Assembly: GCF_002795245.1 (NCBI RefSeq)
Contig: NZ_PGVG01000026.1
Location: 38,306-102,305 of the forward strand
Origin: Bradyrhizobium forestalis
GTDB lineage: Bacteria > Pseudomonadota > Alphaproteobacteria > Rhizobiales > Xanthobacteraceae
Length of the DNA: 64,000 nt
Reading direction: 5' to 3'
How positions within the stretch are numbered: position 1 is the first letter of the stretch; every line of letters starts with the position of its first letter. Under the pieces are notes generated by a model. The model saw nothing but the letters and a program-made list of their open reading frames with translations, ran no database searches and had not been told where the DNA came from. The position numbers and the translations under genes were made by a program. Below, in pieces: positions 1-11,928 of this stretch.

Positions 1-360
1 CCCCTCAGGGATCGGATAGATCACGTCATGGCTATAGCCGAGCGCGAGCTGCAGGTTCTTGCCCTGCATCGCGGCGCGGTAACCGACGCCGGTGATTTCG
101 AGCTTCTTCTCGAAGCCCTTGGTGACGCCTTCGACCAGATTCGCGACCTGGGCGCGAGCGGTGCCGTACAGGGCGCGCGCGCGATTGGTCTCCGCCCGCG
201 GCTTGACCTTGACCTGGCCGTTCTCGAGCTTCACCTCGACGTCGTCGTGGACGACGAACTGAAGCTGGCCCTTCGGCCCCTTCATCTTGACGGTCTGCCC
301 ATCGACGGTCGCGGTCACACCCGACGGAACCGCCACAGGCCTTTTGCCAACTCGTGACAT
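1..360 (-). CDS. rplF: 50S ribosomal protein L6 (partial, runs off left edge)
   Basis: Only the first 120 codons (of about 177 usual in the family) are in the window. The N-terminus MSRVGKRPVAVP and the segments TVKMKGPKG and KKLEITGVGYRA identify L6, which sits at the base of the L7/L12 stalk near the factor-binding site. ATG at 360 follows an AAGGA at about 11 nt. It is 16 nt behind rpsH in the order L5-S14-S8-L6, so the rest of the spc block is expected beyond the edge. Confidence 0.97.
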   Translation of the reverse strand, partial: MSRVGKRPVAVPSGVTATVDGQTVKMKGPKGQLQFVVHDDVEVKLENGQVKVKPRAETNRARALYGTARAQVANLVEGVTKGFEKKLEITGVGYRAAMQGKNLQLALGYSHDVIYPIPEG

Positions 361-376
361 GGATGAAAAATCCTTC

Positions 377-775
377 TCAGAACACCGTGAAGAGGACTTC
401 ACCGCCCACATTCGCGTCGCGCGCGCTGTGGTCGGCCATGATCCCCTTCGGCGTCGACAACACCGAAATGCCGAGTCCGTTGTTCACCCGCGGCAGGTTC
501 TTCACCGAGGCGTAGACCCTGCGCCCGGGCTTGGAAACGCGTTCAATCTCGCGGATGACGGGCTCGCCGTCGAAATACTTCAGCTCGATCTCGATCTCGC
601 TGCGGCCCGAGGAATGCTCGAGCGTAGCGTAACCGCGAATGTAGCCCTCGGTCTTCAGAACCTCGAGCACGTTCTCGCGCATCTTCGAGCCAGGCGTGGA
701 GACCTTGGTCTTCGAACGCATCTGCGCGTTGCGGATGCGGGTGATCAGATCGCTGATTGGATCGTGCGTAGACAT
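377..775 (-). CDS. rpsH: 30S ribosomal protein S8
   Basis: 132 aa, normal S8 length. It begins MSTHDPISDLITRIRNAQ and ends with the S8 block GLGISVLSTPKGIMADHSAR; S8 binds the central domain of 16S rRNA early in 30S assembly. In E. coli S8 is the translational repressor of the spc operon, so a control role here is possible but not shown. A GGAGG about 9 nt before the ATG overlaps the rpsN stop, suggesting coupled translation. Confidence 0.98.
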   Translation of the reverse strand: MSTHDPISDLITRIRNAQMRSKTKVSTPGSKMRENVLEVLKTEGYIRGYATLEHSSGRSEIEIELKYFDGEPVIREIERVSKPGRRVYASVKNLPRVNNGLGISVLSTPKGIMADHSARDANVGGEVLFTVF

Positions 776-789
776 CTAAACGACCCTCC

Positions 790-1095
790 TTACCAGCTGG
801 ACTTCACGAGGCCCGGGACCATGCCCTTGGAGCCAAGTTCGCGCAGCGCGATACGGGACAGCTTGTTCTTGCGGTAGTTCGAGCGCGGGCGGCCCGACAG
901 CTCGCAACGCATGCGGATGCGGGTCGCCGACGAGTTGCGCGGCATTTCCGCCAGCTTCAGGGTCGCGGCGAACCGCTCCTCCATCGGCAGCGTCTTGTCG
1001 GCGATGATCGCCTTCAACCGCTCGCGCTTGGCGGCGGCGTTCTTCACCATCCGCTTGCGCCGGTTGTTCTTCTCGACTGAACTCTTCTTTGCCAT
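790..1095 (-). CDS. rpsN: 30S ribosomal protein S14 (long, zinc-free type)
   Basis: 101 aa. The C-terminal MRCELSGRPRSNYRKNKLSRI and final LVKSSW are S14 signatures for the 30S head. This is the long C-minus form: there is a single cysteine and no CxxC...CxxC zinc ribbon, so no zinc is needed. It lies 46 nt after rplE and 14 nt before rpsH. Confidence 0.98.
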   Translation of the reverse strand: MAKKSSVEKNNRRKRMVKNAAAKRERLKAIIADKTLPMEERFAATLKLAEMPRNSSATRIRMRCELSGRPRSNYRKNKLSRIALRELGSKGMVPGLVKSSW

Positions 1096-1141
1096 GCTTG
1101 GCTCCTGGGTATCCGCGTTTGAGAGGCTCTAGGTCAGCGTC

Positions 1142-1699
1142 TCACTGCCGGAACGGGAAATTGAAAGCGGTCAACAAGGCCCTCGCCTCTTCGTCGGTCT
1201 TGGCCGTGGTGCAGACGGTGATGTCCATACCGCGGGCTTCCGCGACCTTGTCGAAGTCGATCTCGGGGAAAATGATGTGCTCCTTGATGCCGAGCGAATA
1301 GTTGCCGCGGCCGTCGAAGCTCTTCGGGTTCAGGCCGCGGAAGTCGCGGACACGCGGCAGCGCGACATTCACCAGGCGATCGATGAACTCGTACATGCGG
1401 GCCTTGCGCAGCGTGACCTTGCAGCCGATCGGCTGGTTCGCTCGCAGCTTGAAGGTCGCGATCGCGATGCGCGAATAGGTCACGATCGCCTTCTGGCCGG
1501 CGATCTGGGTCAGCTCGGCAGCGGCGGTCTCGGCCTTCTTGCGGTCGTTGACGGAATCGCCAACGCCCATGTTCAGCACGACCTTGTCCAGGCGCGGAAC
1601 CTGCATGACGTTCTCATAACCGAACTTCTCGGTCAGAGCCGTGCGGATCTTCGCGTCATATTCCGCGCGCAGGCGCGGGGTGTAAGCGGCCTCAGCCAT
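1142..1699 (-). CDS. rplE: 50S ribosomal protein L5
   Basis: 185 aa from ATG 1699 (MAEAAYTPRLRAEYD). An open frame continues upstream, but that stretch is the rplX gene read in another frame, and L5 homology begins at this ATG. The motif VVLNMGVGDSVNDRK and the end TDEEARALLTAFNFPFRQ are typical of L5, which binds 5S rRNA and the P-site tRNA. The start overlaps the rplX stop by 8 nt, so translation is probably coupled. Confidence 0.98.
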   Translation of the reverse strand: MAEAAYTPRLRAEYDAKIRTALTEKFGYENVMQVPRLDKVVLNMGVGDSVNDRKKAETAAAELTQIAGQKAIVTYSRIAIATFKLRANQPIGCKVTLRKARMYEFIDRLVNVALPRVRDFRGLNPKSFDGRGNYSLGIKEHIIFPEIDFDKVAEARGMDITVCTTAKTDEEARALLTAFNFPFRQ

Positions 1700-2006
1700 C
1701 GATCTCAGCTCCCGAGCTCTTGGCGATGCGGACCTTCTTGCCGTCCGCCAGAATCTTGAATCCGATGCGGGTCGGCTTTCCGTCCTTGCCGACATACGCG
1801 ATGTTGGACAGTTGGATCGGCGCCTCTTTCGAGATGATGCCGCCCTCCTGGGCCTGCGTCTGCTTCTGGTGACGCTTGACCATGTTGATGCCGCGCACCA
1901 GCGCGGTGCCGGCGTCGGGGCGCACCTCGAACACTTCGCCGGTGCGGCCCTTGTCGCGGCCGGTCAGCACGACGACCTTGTCGCCCTTGCGGATCTTCGC
2001 AGCCAT
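1692..2006 (-). CDS. rplX: 50S ribosomal protein L24
   Basis: 104 aa starting MAAKIRKGDKVVVLTGRDKG, the KOW motif of L24, an early 23S rRNA assembly initiator. ATG 2006 shares one base with the rplN stop (TGATG), and the 3' end overlaps rplE by 8 nt. The longer upstream reading frame is rplN out of frame and was not used. Confidence 0.98.
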   Translation of the reverse strand: MAAKIRKGDKVVVLTGRDKGRTGEVFEVRPDAGTALVRGINMVKRHQKQTQAQEGGIISKEAPIQLSNIAYVGKDGKPTRIGFKILADGKKVRIAKSSGAEIDG

Positions 2007-2374
2007 CACAGCACCTCCGGCGCGAGCGAGATGATCTTCATGTGGTTCTTGGCGCGCAGCTCGCGCGGCACGGGCCCGAAGATACGGGTGCCGACCGGCT
2101 CGGACTGGTTGTTGATCAGCACGGCGGCGTTGCGGTCGAAGCGGATGACCGAACCGTCGGCGCGGCGGATGTCCTTGCGGACGCGCACCACGACGGCCTT
2201 CATCACGTCGCCCTTCTTCACCTTGCCACGCGGGATAGCTTCCTTGATCGACACGACGATGATGTCGCCGATCGTGGCGTAGCGGCGCTTGGAGCCCCCG
2301 AGCACCTTGATACACATGACACGGCGTGCGCCAGAATTGTCGGCCACGTCGAGGTTGGTCTGCATCTGAATCAT
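2006..2374 (-). CDS. rplN: 50S ribosomal protein L14
   Basis: 122 aa, exact family length. It begins MIQMQTNLDVADNSGARRVMC and contains GSKRRYATIGDIIVVSIKEA, the highly conserved L14 core that bridges to 16S helix 14. It lies 84 nt after rpsQ and its stop shares a base with the rplX start. Confidence 0.98.
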   Translation of the reverse strand: MIQMQTNLDVADNSGARRVMCIKVLGGSKRRYATIGDIIVVSIKEAIPRGKVKKGDVMKAVVVRVRKDIRRADGSVIRFDRNAAVLINNQSEPVGTRIFGPVPRELRAKNHMKIISLAPEVL

Positions 2375-2458
2375 TGATGCACCTCGTCCTCTTTCTCTTT
2401 GCGCCAGCCCAGCCGGCGCTCAACATTTCCCTGAAGTCAGTCGGCTAAAGCCAACAGA

Positions 2459-2707
2459 TCAGGCGCTTTTCTTGTGTTCGCCCCGGATCACGACCCAGCG
2501 CTTCAGCTTCGAAATCGGCTTCGTTTCCTCGATCCACACCATGTCGCCCGGCTTGAACTGGTTGCTCTCGTCGTGCGCGTGGTAGTTCTTCGAACGGCGG
2601 ATCGTCTTCTTGTAGATCGGGTGCGTGAAGCGGCGGTCGACGCGCACCACAATGGTCTTGGCTTGCTTGTCGCTGACGACCACGCCCTGCAAAGTACGTT
2701 TCGGCAT
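2459..2707 (-). CDS. rpsQ: 30S ribosomal protein S17
   Basis: 82 aa from ATG 2707 (MPKRTLQGVVVSDKQAKTIV). The OB-fold motifs VVVRVDRRFTHPIYKK and GDMVWIEETKPISKLKRW mark S17, a primary 16S binder of the 5' domain. The upstream extension of the frame is rpmC sequence and was dropped. It lies 13 nt after rpmC. Confidence 0.98.
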   Translation of the reverse strand: MPKRTLQGVVVSDKQAKTIVVRVDRRFTHPIYKKTIRRSKNYHAHDESNQFKPGDMVWIEETKPISKLKRWVVIRGEHKKSA

Positions 2708-2720
2708 CTTCGTAAGCCTC

Positions 2721-2927
2721 TTACTTCTTCTTCGCGCGCGTCTGCGCGGCGACGGTCTTGATCCGGGCGATGTCACGGCGCGCCTCGCGCAGGCGCGAGG
2801 TGTTCTCGAGCTGCCCGGTGGCACGCTGGAAGCGCAGGTTGAAGCGCTCCTTCTTCAGGTTCAGGATTGCGTCATCCTGCTGGTCGGGGCTCATCGCGCG
2901 GATGTCTTCGATCTTCATCTGGGCCAT
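2721..2927 (-). CDS. rpmC: 50S ribosomal protein L29
   Basis: 68 aa from ATG 2927 (MAQMKIEDIRAM). A second in-frame ATG lies 6 nt upstream at 2933 and overlaps the rplP stop. The only good ribosome site, CGGAG just before 2933, is about 8 nt from 2927 but only 2 nt from 2933, so the inner start is preferred. The rest (LNLKKERFNLRFQ, RREIAR-like RRDIARIKT) is the two-helix L29 fold near the peptide exit tunnel. Confidence 0.96.
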   Translation of the reverse strand: MAQMKIEDIRAMSPDQQDDAILNLKKERFNLRFQRATGQLENTSRLREARRDIARIKTVAAQTRAKKK

Positions 2928-2932
2928 GGCCA

Positions 2933-3346
2933 TTACTCCGCAATGCGCTCGACGAAGCGCGTCTTGATCGGCAGCTTGGCGGCCGCCAGGGTCAGCGCCT
3001 CACGCGCCGTCTGGGTGTTGACGCCGTCGATCTCGAACAGCACCCGGCCCGGCTTGACGCGCGCGACCCACAATTCCGGCGAACCCTTGCCGGAGCCCAT
3101 GCGGACTTCGGCCGGCTTCTTCGACACCGGAACGTCGGGGAACACGCGGATCCAGACGCGGCCGGCGCGCTTCATGTGGCGGGTCAGCGCGCGGCGAGCG
3201 GCTTCGATCTGGCGCGCGGTGACGCGCTCAGGCTCGGTCGCCTTCAGGCCGAACTGGCCGAACGCCAACGTCGCGCCCGAAGACGCAACGCCGTGGATGC
3301 GGCCCTTATGCGCCTTCCGGAACTTCGTTTTCTTAGGTTGCATCAT
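2933..3346 (-). CDS. rplP: 50S ribosomal protein L16
   Basis: 137 aa. It contains GRIHGVASSGATLAFG, TARQIEAARRALTRHMKR and RVWIRVFPDVPVSKKP, the conserved L16 core around the peptidyl-transferase centre. There are two adjacent ATGs (3346, 3343); GAGGG 9 nt before the first favours 3346. It starts 30 nt after rpsC and its stop abuts rpmC. Confidence 0.98.
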   Translation of the reverse strand: MMQPKKTKFRKAHKGRIHGVASSGATLAFGQFGLKATEPERVTARQIEAARRALTRHMKRAGRVWIRVFPDVPVSKKPAEVRMGSGKGSPELWVARVKPGRVLFEIDGVNTQTAREALTLAAAKLPIKTRFVERIAE

Positions 3347-3376
3347 GGCTTTAAGCCCTCAAATTCCTGTCTGGCT

Positions 3377-4102
<726 letters not shown>

Positions 4103-4119
4103 CGTGTTCTCCTGCGCCC

Positions 4120-4506
4120 TTAAGCGGCGGCTTCAGCTTCGACCTGACGAACGATGATCGTCAGCTGCGAAAATGGTTTGTAGACACGGCCCGAGCGGCC
4201 GCGGCCGCGAGCGGCAAAGCGCTTCATCACGAGGCCGTTGCCGACGAAGGCCTGCGCCACGACGAGATCGTCGACGTCGAGGTCGTGGTTGTTCTCGGCG
4301 TTGGCGATAGCCGATTCCAGACACTTCTTCACATCGACCGCGATCCGCTTGCGCGAAAACTGCAGGTCGGCGAGCGCGGCAGACGCTTTCCGGCCGCGAA
4401 TGAGCTGGGCGACCAGGTTGAGCTTCTGCGGGCTCACCCGCAGCATCCGGGCGACCGCCTTGGCCTCGTTGTCGGCGAGGCTCCGTTCGCGCTTAGGTTT
4501 GCTCAT
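4120..4506 (-). CDS. rplV: 50S ribosomal protein L22
   Basis: 128 aa. It contains VSPQKLNLVAQLIRGRKAS, AIANAENNHDLDVDDLVV and the C-terminal loop GRGRSGRVYKPFSQLTI. L22's long beta-hairpin lines the exit tunnel. It lies 10 nt after rpsS and 17 nt before rpsC. Confidence 0.98.
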   Translation of the reverse strand: MSKPKRERSLADNEAKAVARMLRVSPQKLNLVAQLIRGRKASAALADLQFSRKRIAVDVKKCLESAIANAENNHDLDVDDLVVAQAFVGNGLVMKRFAARGRGRSGRVYKPFSQLTIIVRQVEAEAAA

Positions 4507-4516
4507 CGTTTAATCC

Positions 4517-4795
4517 TCAAGCCTTCTTGGCTTTCTTGTCGCCGGAGTGGCCATGGAAGGTCCGGGTCGGCGAGAACTCGCCGAACTTGTGACCGACCAT
4601 TTCCTCGTTGACGGCCACCGGCACGTGCTTCTGACCGTTGTAGACGCCGAAGGTCAGGCCGACGAACTGCGGCAGGATCGTCGAGCGACGGCTCCAGATC
4701 TTGATGACGTCGTGACGGCCGGACGCGCGCGCGGCATCTGCCTTCTTGAGCAGAGAACCCTCGACGAACGGGCCTTTCCAGACTGAACGAACCAT
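4517..4795 (-). CDS. rpsS: 30S ribosomal protein S19
   Basis: 92 aa, standard length. MVRSVWKGPFVEGSLLKKA and the block IKIWSRRSTILPQFVGLTF are diagnostic of S19, which with S13 forms the head bridge to the 50S. It lies 12 nt after rplB and 10 nt before rplV, in the classic S10-operon order. Confidence 0.98.
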   Translation of the reverse strand: MVRSVWKGPFVEGSLLKKADAARASGRHDVIKIWSRRSTILPQFVGLTFGVYNGQKHVPVAVNEEMVGHKFGEFSPTRTFHGHSGDKKAKKA

Positions 4796-4807
4796 GTCCG
4801 GCGTTCC

Positions 4808-5641
4808 TTACTTCTTCCGCTTGTGGCGGCTTAGGAGAATGAATTTGTTGGTCGACTTGTTGGTGCGGGTCTTCTTGCCCTTGGTCGGCTTGCCCCACGG
4901 AGTGACCGGGTGGCGACCGCCCGAGGTACGACCTTCACCACCGCCGTGCGGATGGTCGATCGGGTTCATCGCGACACCGCGGTTGTGCGGGCGACGGCCC
5001 ATCCAACGCTTGCGACCGGCCTTGCCGATCGAGGTGTTCATGTGATCCGGGTTCGACACCGCGCCGATCGTGCCGCGGCAGCGGCCGTGCACCAGGCGCT
5101 GCTCGCCCGAGTTCAGGCGGATGATGACGTAGTCCTGATCGCGGCCGACGAGCTGGGCATAGGTGCCGGCGGAACGCGCGAGCTGGCCGCCCTTCCCGAT
5201 CTTGACCTCGATGTTGTGGATGATCGTGCCGACCGGCATGTTGCCGAGCGGCATGACGTTGCCCGGCTTCACGTCGACGTAGTTTCCAGCGATGATGGTG
5301 TCACCCACGGCCAGGCGCTGCGGCGCCAGGATATAGGCCTGCTCCCCGTCCTGATACTTGATCAGCGCGATGAAGCCGGTGCGGTTCGGATCGTACTCGA
5401 GACGCTCGACGGTCGCGGGGACGTCGATCTTCTCTCGCTTGAAATCCACGGTGCGCAGCGTCTGCTTGTGACCGCCGCCACGGAAGCGCACGGTGATGCG
5501 ACCGGTGTTGTTGCGGCCGCCCGAGGACTTCTTGCCCTCGGTGAGCGCCTTGACCGGCTTGCCCTTGTACAGGGCCGAACGATCGACCATCACCAGCTGG
5601 CGCTGGCCGGGCGTCGTGGGATTGAATGTCTTCAGTGCCAT
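4808..5641 (-). CDS. rplB: 50S ribosomal protein L2
   Basis: 277 aa. The RNA-binding domain (GGRNNTGRITVRFRGGGHKQ) and the C-terminal VRGVAMNPIDHPHGGGEG-type motif (here NRGVAMNPIDHPHGGGEGRT) are those of L2. The motif includes the histidine near the peptidyl-transferase centre. It lies 12 nt after rplW and 12 nt before rpsS. Confidence 0.99.
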   Translation of the reverse strand: MALKTFNPTTPGQRQLVMVDRSALYKGKPVKALTEGKKSSGGRNNTGRITVRFRGGGHKQTLRTVDFKREKIDVPATVERLEYDPNRTGFIALIKYQDGEQAYILAPQRLAVGDTIIAGNYVDVKPGNVMPLGNMPVGTIIHNIEVKIGKGGQLARSAGTYAQLVGRDQDYVIIRLNSGEQRLVHGRCRGTIGAVSNPDHMNTSIGKAGRKRWMGRRPHNRGVAMNPIDHPHGGGEGRTSGGRHPVTPWGKPTKGKKTRTNKSTNKFILLSRHKRKK

Positions 5642-5653
5642 CGTCGTACGACC

Positions 5654-5956
5654 TTACAGACCGGTGGTGACGTCGATCCGGTGGCCCTCTTCGAGGGTCA
5701 CGATCGCGCGCTTGCTGTTCGACTGCGAGCCGAGATTGCCGCGGAAGGCTTTGACCTTGCCCTTGCGGACCAGCGTGTTGACGCTCTTGACCTTGACGTC
5801 GAACAGCTTCTCGATCGCTTCCTTGATCTGCGGCTTGGTGGCCTTTGCGGCCACCTTGAACAGCACCTTGTTGTGCTCCGAGGCAATCGTCGCCTTTTCG
5901 GTCACGACCGGCGACAGGATCACGTCGTAGTGGCGAGGCTCGATGTTCTTGCTCAT
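5654..5956 (-). CDS. rplW: 50S ribosomal protein L23
   Basis: 100 aa beginning MSKNIEPRHYDVILSPVVTEKAT. L23 forms the tunnel-exit docking site for trigger factor and SRP. The FKVAAKATKPQIKEAIEKLF segment matches the family. The start overlaps the rplD stop by 4 nt (ATGA), giving tight L4-L23 coupling. Confidence 0.98.
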   Translation of the reverse strand: MSKNIEPRHYDVILSPVVTEKATIASEHNKVLFKVAAKATKPQIKEAIEKLFDVKVKSVNTLVRKGKVKAFRGNLGSQSNSKRAIVTLEEGHRIDVTTGL

Positions 5957-6573
5957 TTGAAGCGCGCCTCCAGCGCATCGATGGCGGCCTTGGTCAGAAC
6001 GAGCTTCTGACGGCGCAGGATGTCATAGACGTTGATGCCCTGGATCGGCAGCACGTCCATGTTCGGGATGTTGCGGGCCGCGGCGGCAAAACCATTGTTG
6101 AGCTCGGCGCCGTCGATGATCAGCGCGTTGGTGAGCCCGAGGCCCGAGAAGTGACCGAGCAGCGCCTTGGTCTTGGCGGTCTCGAGCGCAGCCTTCTCGA
6201 TCACGACGAGATCGCCGTCCTTGGCCTTGGCCGAGAGCGCATGCTTGAGCGCCAGGGCGCGGACCTTCTTCGGCAGGTCGGTGGCGTGCGAACGCACCAC
6301 GGGACCGAAGGCACGGCCGCCGCCGCGGAACTGCGGCACGCGAGCCGAGCCGTGACGAGCACCGCCGGTGCCCTTCTGCTTGTACATCTTCTTGCCAGTG
6401 CGCCAGATCTCGGCGCGGCCCTTGGCCTTGTGCGTGCCGGCCTGGCGCTTGTTGAGCTGCCACTGCACGCAGCGCGCGATGATGTCTTCGCGCGGCTCGA
6501 GGCCGAAAATGGCGTCGGAGAGCTGGACCGAGCCGGCTTCCTTACCTTCGAGGGTGGTGACCTTCAATTCCAT
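5953..6573 (-). CDS. rplD: 50S ribosomal protein L4
   Basis: 206 aa from ATG 6573 (MELKVTTLEGKEAGSV). The upstream extension of the frame lies inside rplC and lacks L4 similarity. The tunnel-loop segment TGKKMYKQKGTGGARHGSAR is L4. In E. coli L4 represses its own S10 operon by transcription and translation control; nothing in this window shows whether that applies here. It overlaps rplW by 4 nt. Confidence 0.98.
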   Translation of the reverse strand: MELKVTTLEGKEAGSVQLSDAIFGLEPREDIIARCVQWQLNKRQAGTHKAKGRAEIWRTGKKMYKQKGTGGARHGSARVPQFRGGGRAFGPVVRSHATDLPKKVRALALKHALSAKAKDGDLVVIEKAALETAKTKALLGHFSGLGLTNALIIDGAELNNGFAAAARNIPNMDVLPIQGINVYDILRRQKLVLTKAAIDALEARFK

Positions 6574-6574
6574 C

Positions 6575-7288
6575 TCACGCCTCCTGCGCGGCCGGAGCGG
6601 CTTCCGCATCGCCAGCAACCTTGAACTTGCCGGGCTTCGGAGCTTCCTTCGGCAGCGGCTTCTTGACGGCGTCGCGCACGCGGATCCAGCCGCCCTTGGA
6701 GCCGGGAACGGCGCCTTCGACGAGGATCAGGCCGCGCTCGACATCGGTCTGGACGACGCGAAGGTTGAGCGTGGTGATGCGATCGACACCCATGTGGCCG
6801 GGCATCTTCTTGTTCTTCCAGGTCTTGCCGGGGTCCTGACGGCCACCGGTCGAACCGATCGAGCGGTGCGAGATCGACACGCCGTGCGTGGCGCGCAGAC
6901 CGCCGAAATTCCAGCGCTTCATGCCGCCGGCGAAGCCCTTACCGACCGAGGTGCCGGTGACGTCGACGACCTGGCCGACGACGAAGTGATCGGCCGGGAT
7001 CTCGGCGCCGACCGGGATCATGGCATCCGCGGTGACGCGGAATTCCTCGACCCGGCGCTTCGGCTCGACCTTGGCGACCGCGAACTGACCGCGCTCGGCC
7101 TTGGGCATGTAAACGGTCTTGCGGCTGCCAGAACCGAGCTGGAGCGCGACGTAACCGTTCTTCTCTTCGGTGCGGTGGCCTACGACCTGGCAATTGCCGA
7201 GCTTCAGCACGGTCACGGGGATATGTTCGCCGGCCTCCGTGAAGACCCGCGTCATCCCGACCTTTTGTGCGATCACTCCGGAGCGCAT
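6575..7288 (-). CDS. rplC: 50S ribosomal protein L3
   Basis: 237 aa from ATG 7288 (MRSGVIAQKVGMTRVF). Upstream codons in the same frame fall in the rpsJ-rplC gap and are not L3-like. GFAGGMKRWNFGGLRATHGVSISHRSIG contains the conserved glutamine-methylation loop region of L3 near the peptidyl-transferase centre. The C-terminus carries an Ala/Pro-rich tail. Its stop is 1 nt from the rplD start. Confidence 0.98.
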   Translation of the reverse strand: MRSGVIAQKVGMTRVFTEAGEHIPVTVLKLGNCQVVGHRTEEKNGYVALQLGSGSRKTVYMPKAERGQFAVAKVEPKRRVEEFRVTADAMIPVGAEIPADHFVVGQVVDVTGTSVGKGFAGGMKRWNFGGLRATHGVSISHRSIGSTGGRQDPGKTWKNKKMPGHMGVDRITTLNLRVVQTDVERGLILVEGAVPGSKGGWIRVRDAVKKPLPKEAPKPGKFKVAGDAEAAPAAQEA

Positions 7289-7340
7289 CGGCTTGCTTCC
7301 TGTTCTCTTTGTCCGCTTTTGGCGAACGGGATCCAAAATC

Positions 7341-7649
7341 TTAGAGCTTGATCTCGACGTCGACACCGGCGGCCAGGTCGAGCTTCATCAAAGCGTCGAC
7401 GGTCTGCGGGGTCGGATCGACGATGTCGAGCAGGCGCTTGTGAGTGCGCATCTCGAACTGTTCGCGGCTCTTCTTGTCGACGTGGGGCGAACGGTTGACG
7501 GTGAACTTCTCGATGCGCGTGGGCAGCGGAATGGGTCCGCGGACCTGCGCGCCGGTGCGCTTCGCCGTGTTCACGATCTCACGGGTCGACGTATCGAGGA
7601 TACGATGGTCGAACGCCTTGAGACGGATACGAATGTTTTGGCCGTTCAT
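7341..7649 (-). CDS. rpsJ: 30S ribosomal protein S10 (NusE)
   Basis: 102 aa. [19 protein letters not shown] and the loop [29 protein letters not shown] are S10. Besides its place in the 30S head, S10 acts with NusB/NusG in antitermination. It is the first gene of the S10 block, but no separate strong promoter was found: the 84-nt gap from tuf is filled by a heptad-like inverted repeat, so read-through from the str operon is likely. Confidence 0.98.
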
Positions 7650-7659
7650 TGCCGTGCTT

Positions 7660-7732
7660 TCTTTAGTGAGTGGCGAGTAGCGAGTAGCGAATAGACTTCC
7701 CTATTCGCCACTCACCATTCCCTATTCGCTTG
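7660..7732. repeat. Heptad-type inverted repeat in the tuf-rpsJ gap
   Basis: The gap is almost entirely built from variants of a 7-base unit, CGAGTAG / CGAATAG (and complements CTATTCG / CTACTCG). Two blocks run in opposite directions around a short AACTTCCC-like centre (gagtggcgag...gcgaatag, then ctattcgccactcac). The RNA could fold into a long hairpin just ahead of the rpsJ ribosome site. It is non-coding. Similar short repeats are familiar in Bradyrhizobium/Rhodopseudomonas intergenic DNA, but genome copy number cannot be judged from this window. Confidence 0.75.
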
Positions 7733-7733
7733 T

Positions 7734-8924
<1,191 letters not shown>

Positions 8925-8964
8925 TTGACTCTCCGTTCAATCGTCAGCTTGAGACCGACGACAA

Positions 8965-11037
<2,073 letters not shown>

Positions 11038-11070
11038 GAGGTGTTCCTTGCGAGTCCGTTTGTTTCGCCG

Positions 11071-11541
11071 TTACCAGCGATAGTGCGAGAAGGCGCGGTT
11101 GGCTTCCGCCATCCGGTGCACGTCTTCACGCTTCTTGACGGCGTTCCCACGGTTGTTCGATGCATCCAGAAGCTCCGCGGAGAGCCGCTCGGTCATCGTC
11201 TTTTCGTTGCGCTCGCGCGCGGCCGAGATCAGCCAGCGGATGCCGAGCGCCTGCCGGCGGGTCGAGCGAACCTCGACCGGAACCTGGTAGGTGGCGCCGC
11301 CGACGCGGCGAGAGCGAACCTCGATGGTCGGCATGACGTTCTCGAGCGCCTGCTCGAACACGCCGAGCGGGTTCTGCTTGGTCTTGGATTCGATGATGCC
11401 GAACGCGCCGTAGACGATGCCTTCGGCGACCGACTTCTTGCCGGCGTACATCACCGAGTTCATGAACTTCGTGACGATGATGTTCCCGAACTTCGGATCC
11501 GGGAGAACTTCGCGCTTTTCCGCAGAGTGGCGACGAGACAT
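11071..11541 (-). CDS. rpsG: 30S ribosomal protein S7
   Basis: 156 aa. MSRRHSAEKREVLPDPKFGN and KKSVAEGIVYGAFGIIESK lead to the conserved RRVGGATYQVPVEVR, then the C-terminal KKREDVHRMAEANRAFSHYRW. S7 nucleates the 30S head. In E. coli it is the str-operon repressor acting between rpsL and rpsG; here that gap is only 15 nt, so a comparable large regulatory hairpin is not present. Confidence 0.98.
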   Translation of the reverse strand: MSRRHSAEKREVLPDPKFGNIIVTKFMNSVMYAGKKSVAEGIVYGAFGIIESKTKQNPLGVFEQALENVMPTIEVRSRRVGGATYQVPVEVRSTRRQALGIRWLISAARERNEKTMTERLSAELLDASNNRGNAVKKREDVHRMAEANRAFSHYRW

Positions 11542-11556
11542 AGGCTTGGTTCCCGC

Positions 11557-11928
11557 TTACTTCGGACGCTTGGCGCCGTACTTCGAACGACGCTGCTTAC
11601 GGTTCTTGACGCCCTGGGTATCCAGAACGCCGCGGAGGATGTGGTAGCGCACGCCGGGCAAGTCCTTGACGCGACCGCCGCGGATCATGACCACCGAGTG
11701 CTCCTGGAGGTTATGGCCTTCGCCGGGGATGTAGCCGATCACCTCGAAGCCGTTGGTCAGGCGCACCTTGGCAACCTTACGAAGCGCCGAGTTCGGCTTC
11801 TTCGGGGTCGTGGTGTAGACGCGCGTGCAAACACCGCGCTTCTGCGGCGACTGCTGCAGCGCCGGCACCTTCTTGCGCGACTTCTGCACTTCCCGCGGTT
11901 GAGCGATCAGCTGGTTGATCGTCGGCAT
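11557..11928 (-). CDS. rpsL: 30S ribosomal protein S12
   Basis: 123 aa from ATG 11928 (MPTINQLIAQPREVQK); the longer frame extends into the leader and lacks similarity. YTTTPKKPNSALRKVAKVRL carries the lysine that mutates in streptomycin resistance, in its sensitive wild-type form, and EHSVVMIRGGRVKDLPGVRY is the second decoding loop. It is the first gene of the str operon, with a candidate promoter about 420 nt upstream. Confidence 0.98.
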   Translation of the reverse strand: MPTINQLIAQPREVQKSRKKVPALQQSPQKRGVCTRVYTTTPKKPNSALRKVAKVRLTNGFEVIGYIPGEGHNLQEHSVVMIRGGRVKDLPGVRYHILRGVLDTQGVKNRKQRRSKYGAKRPK

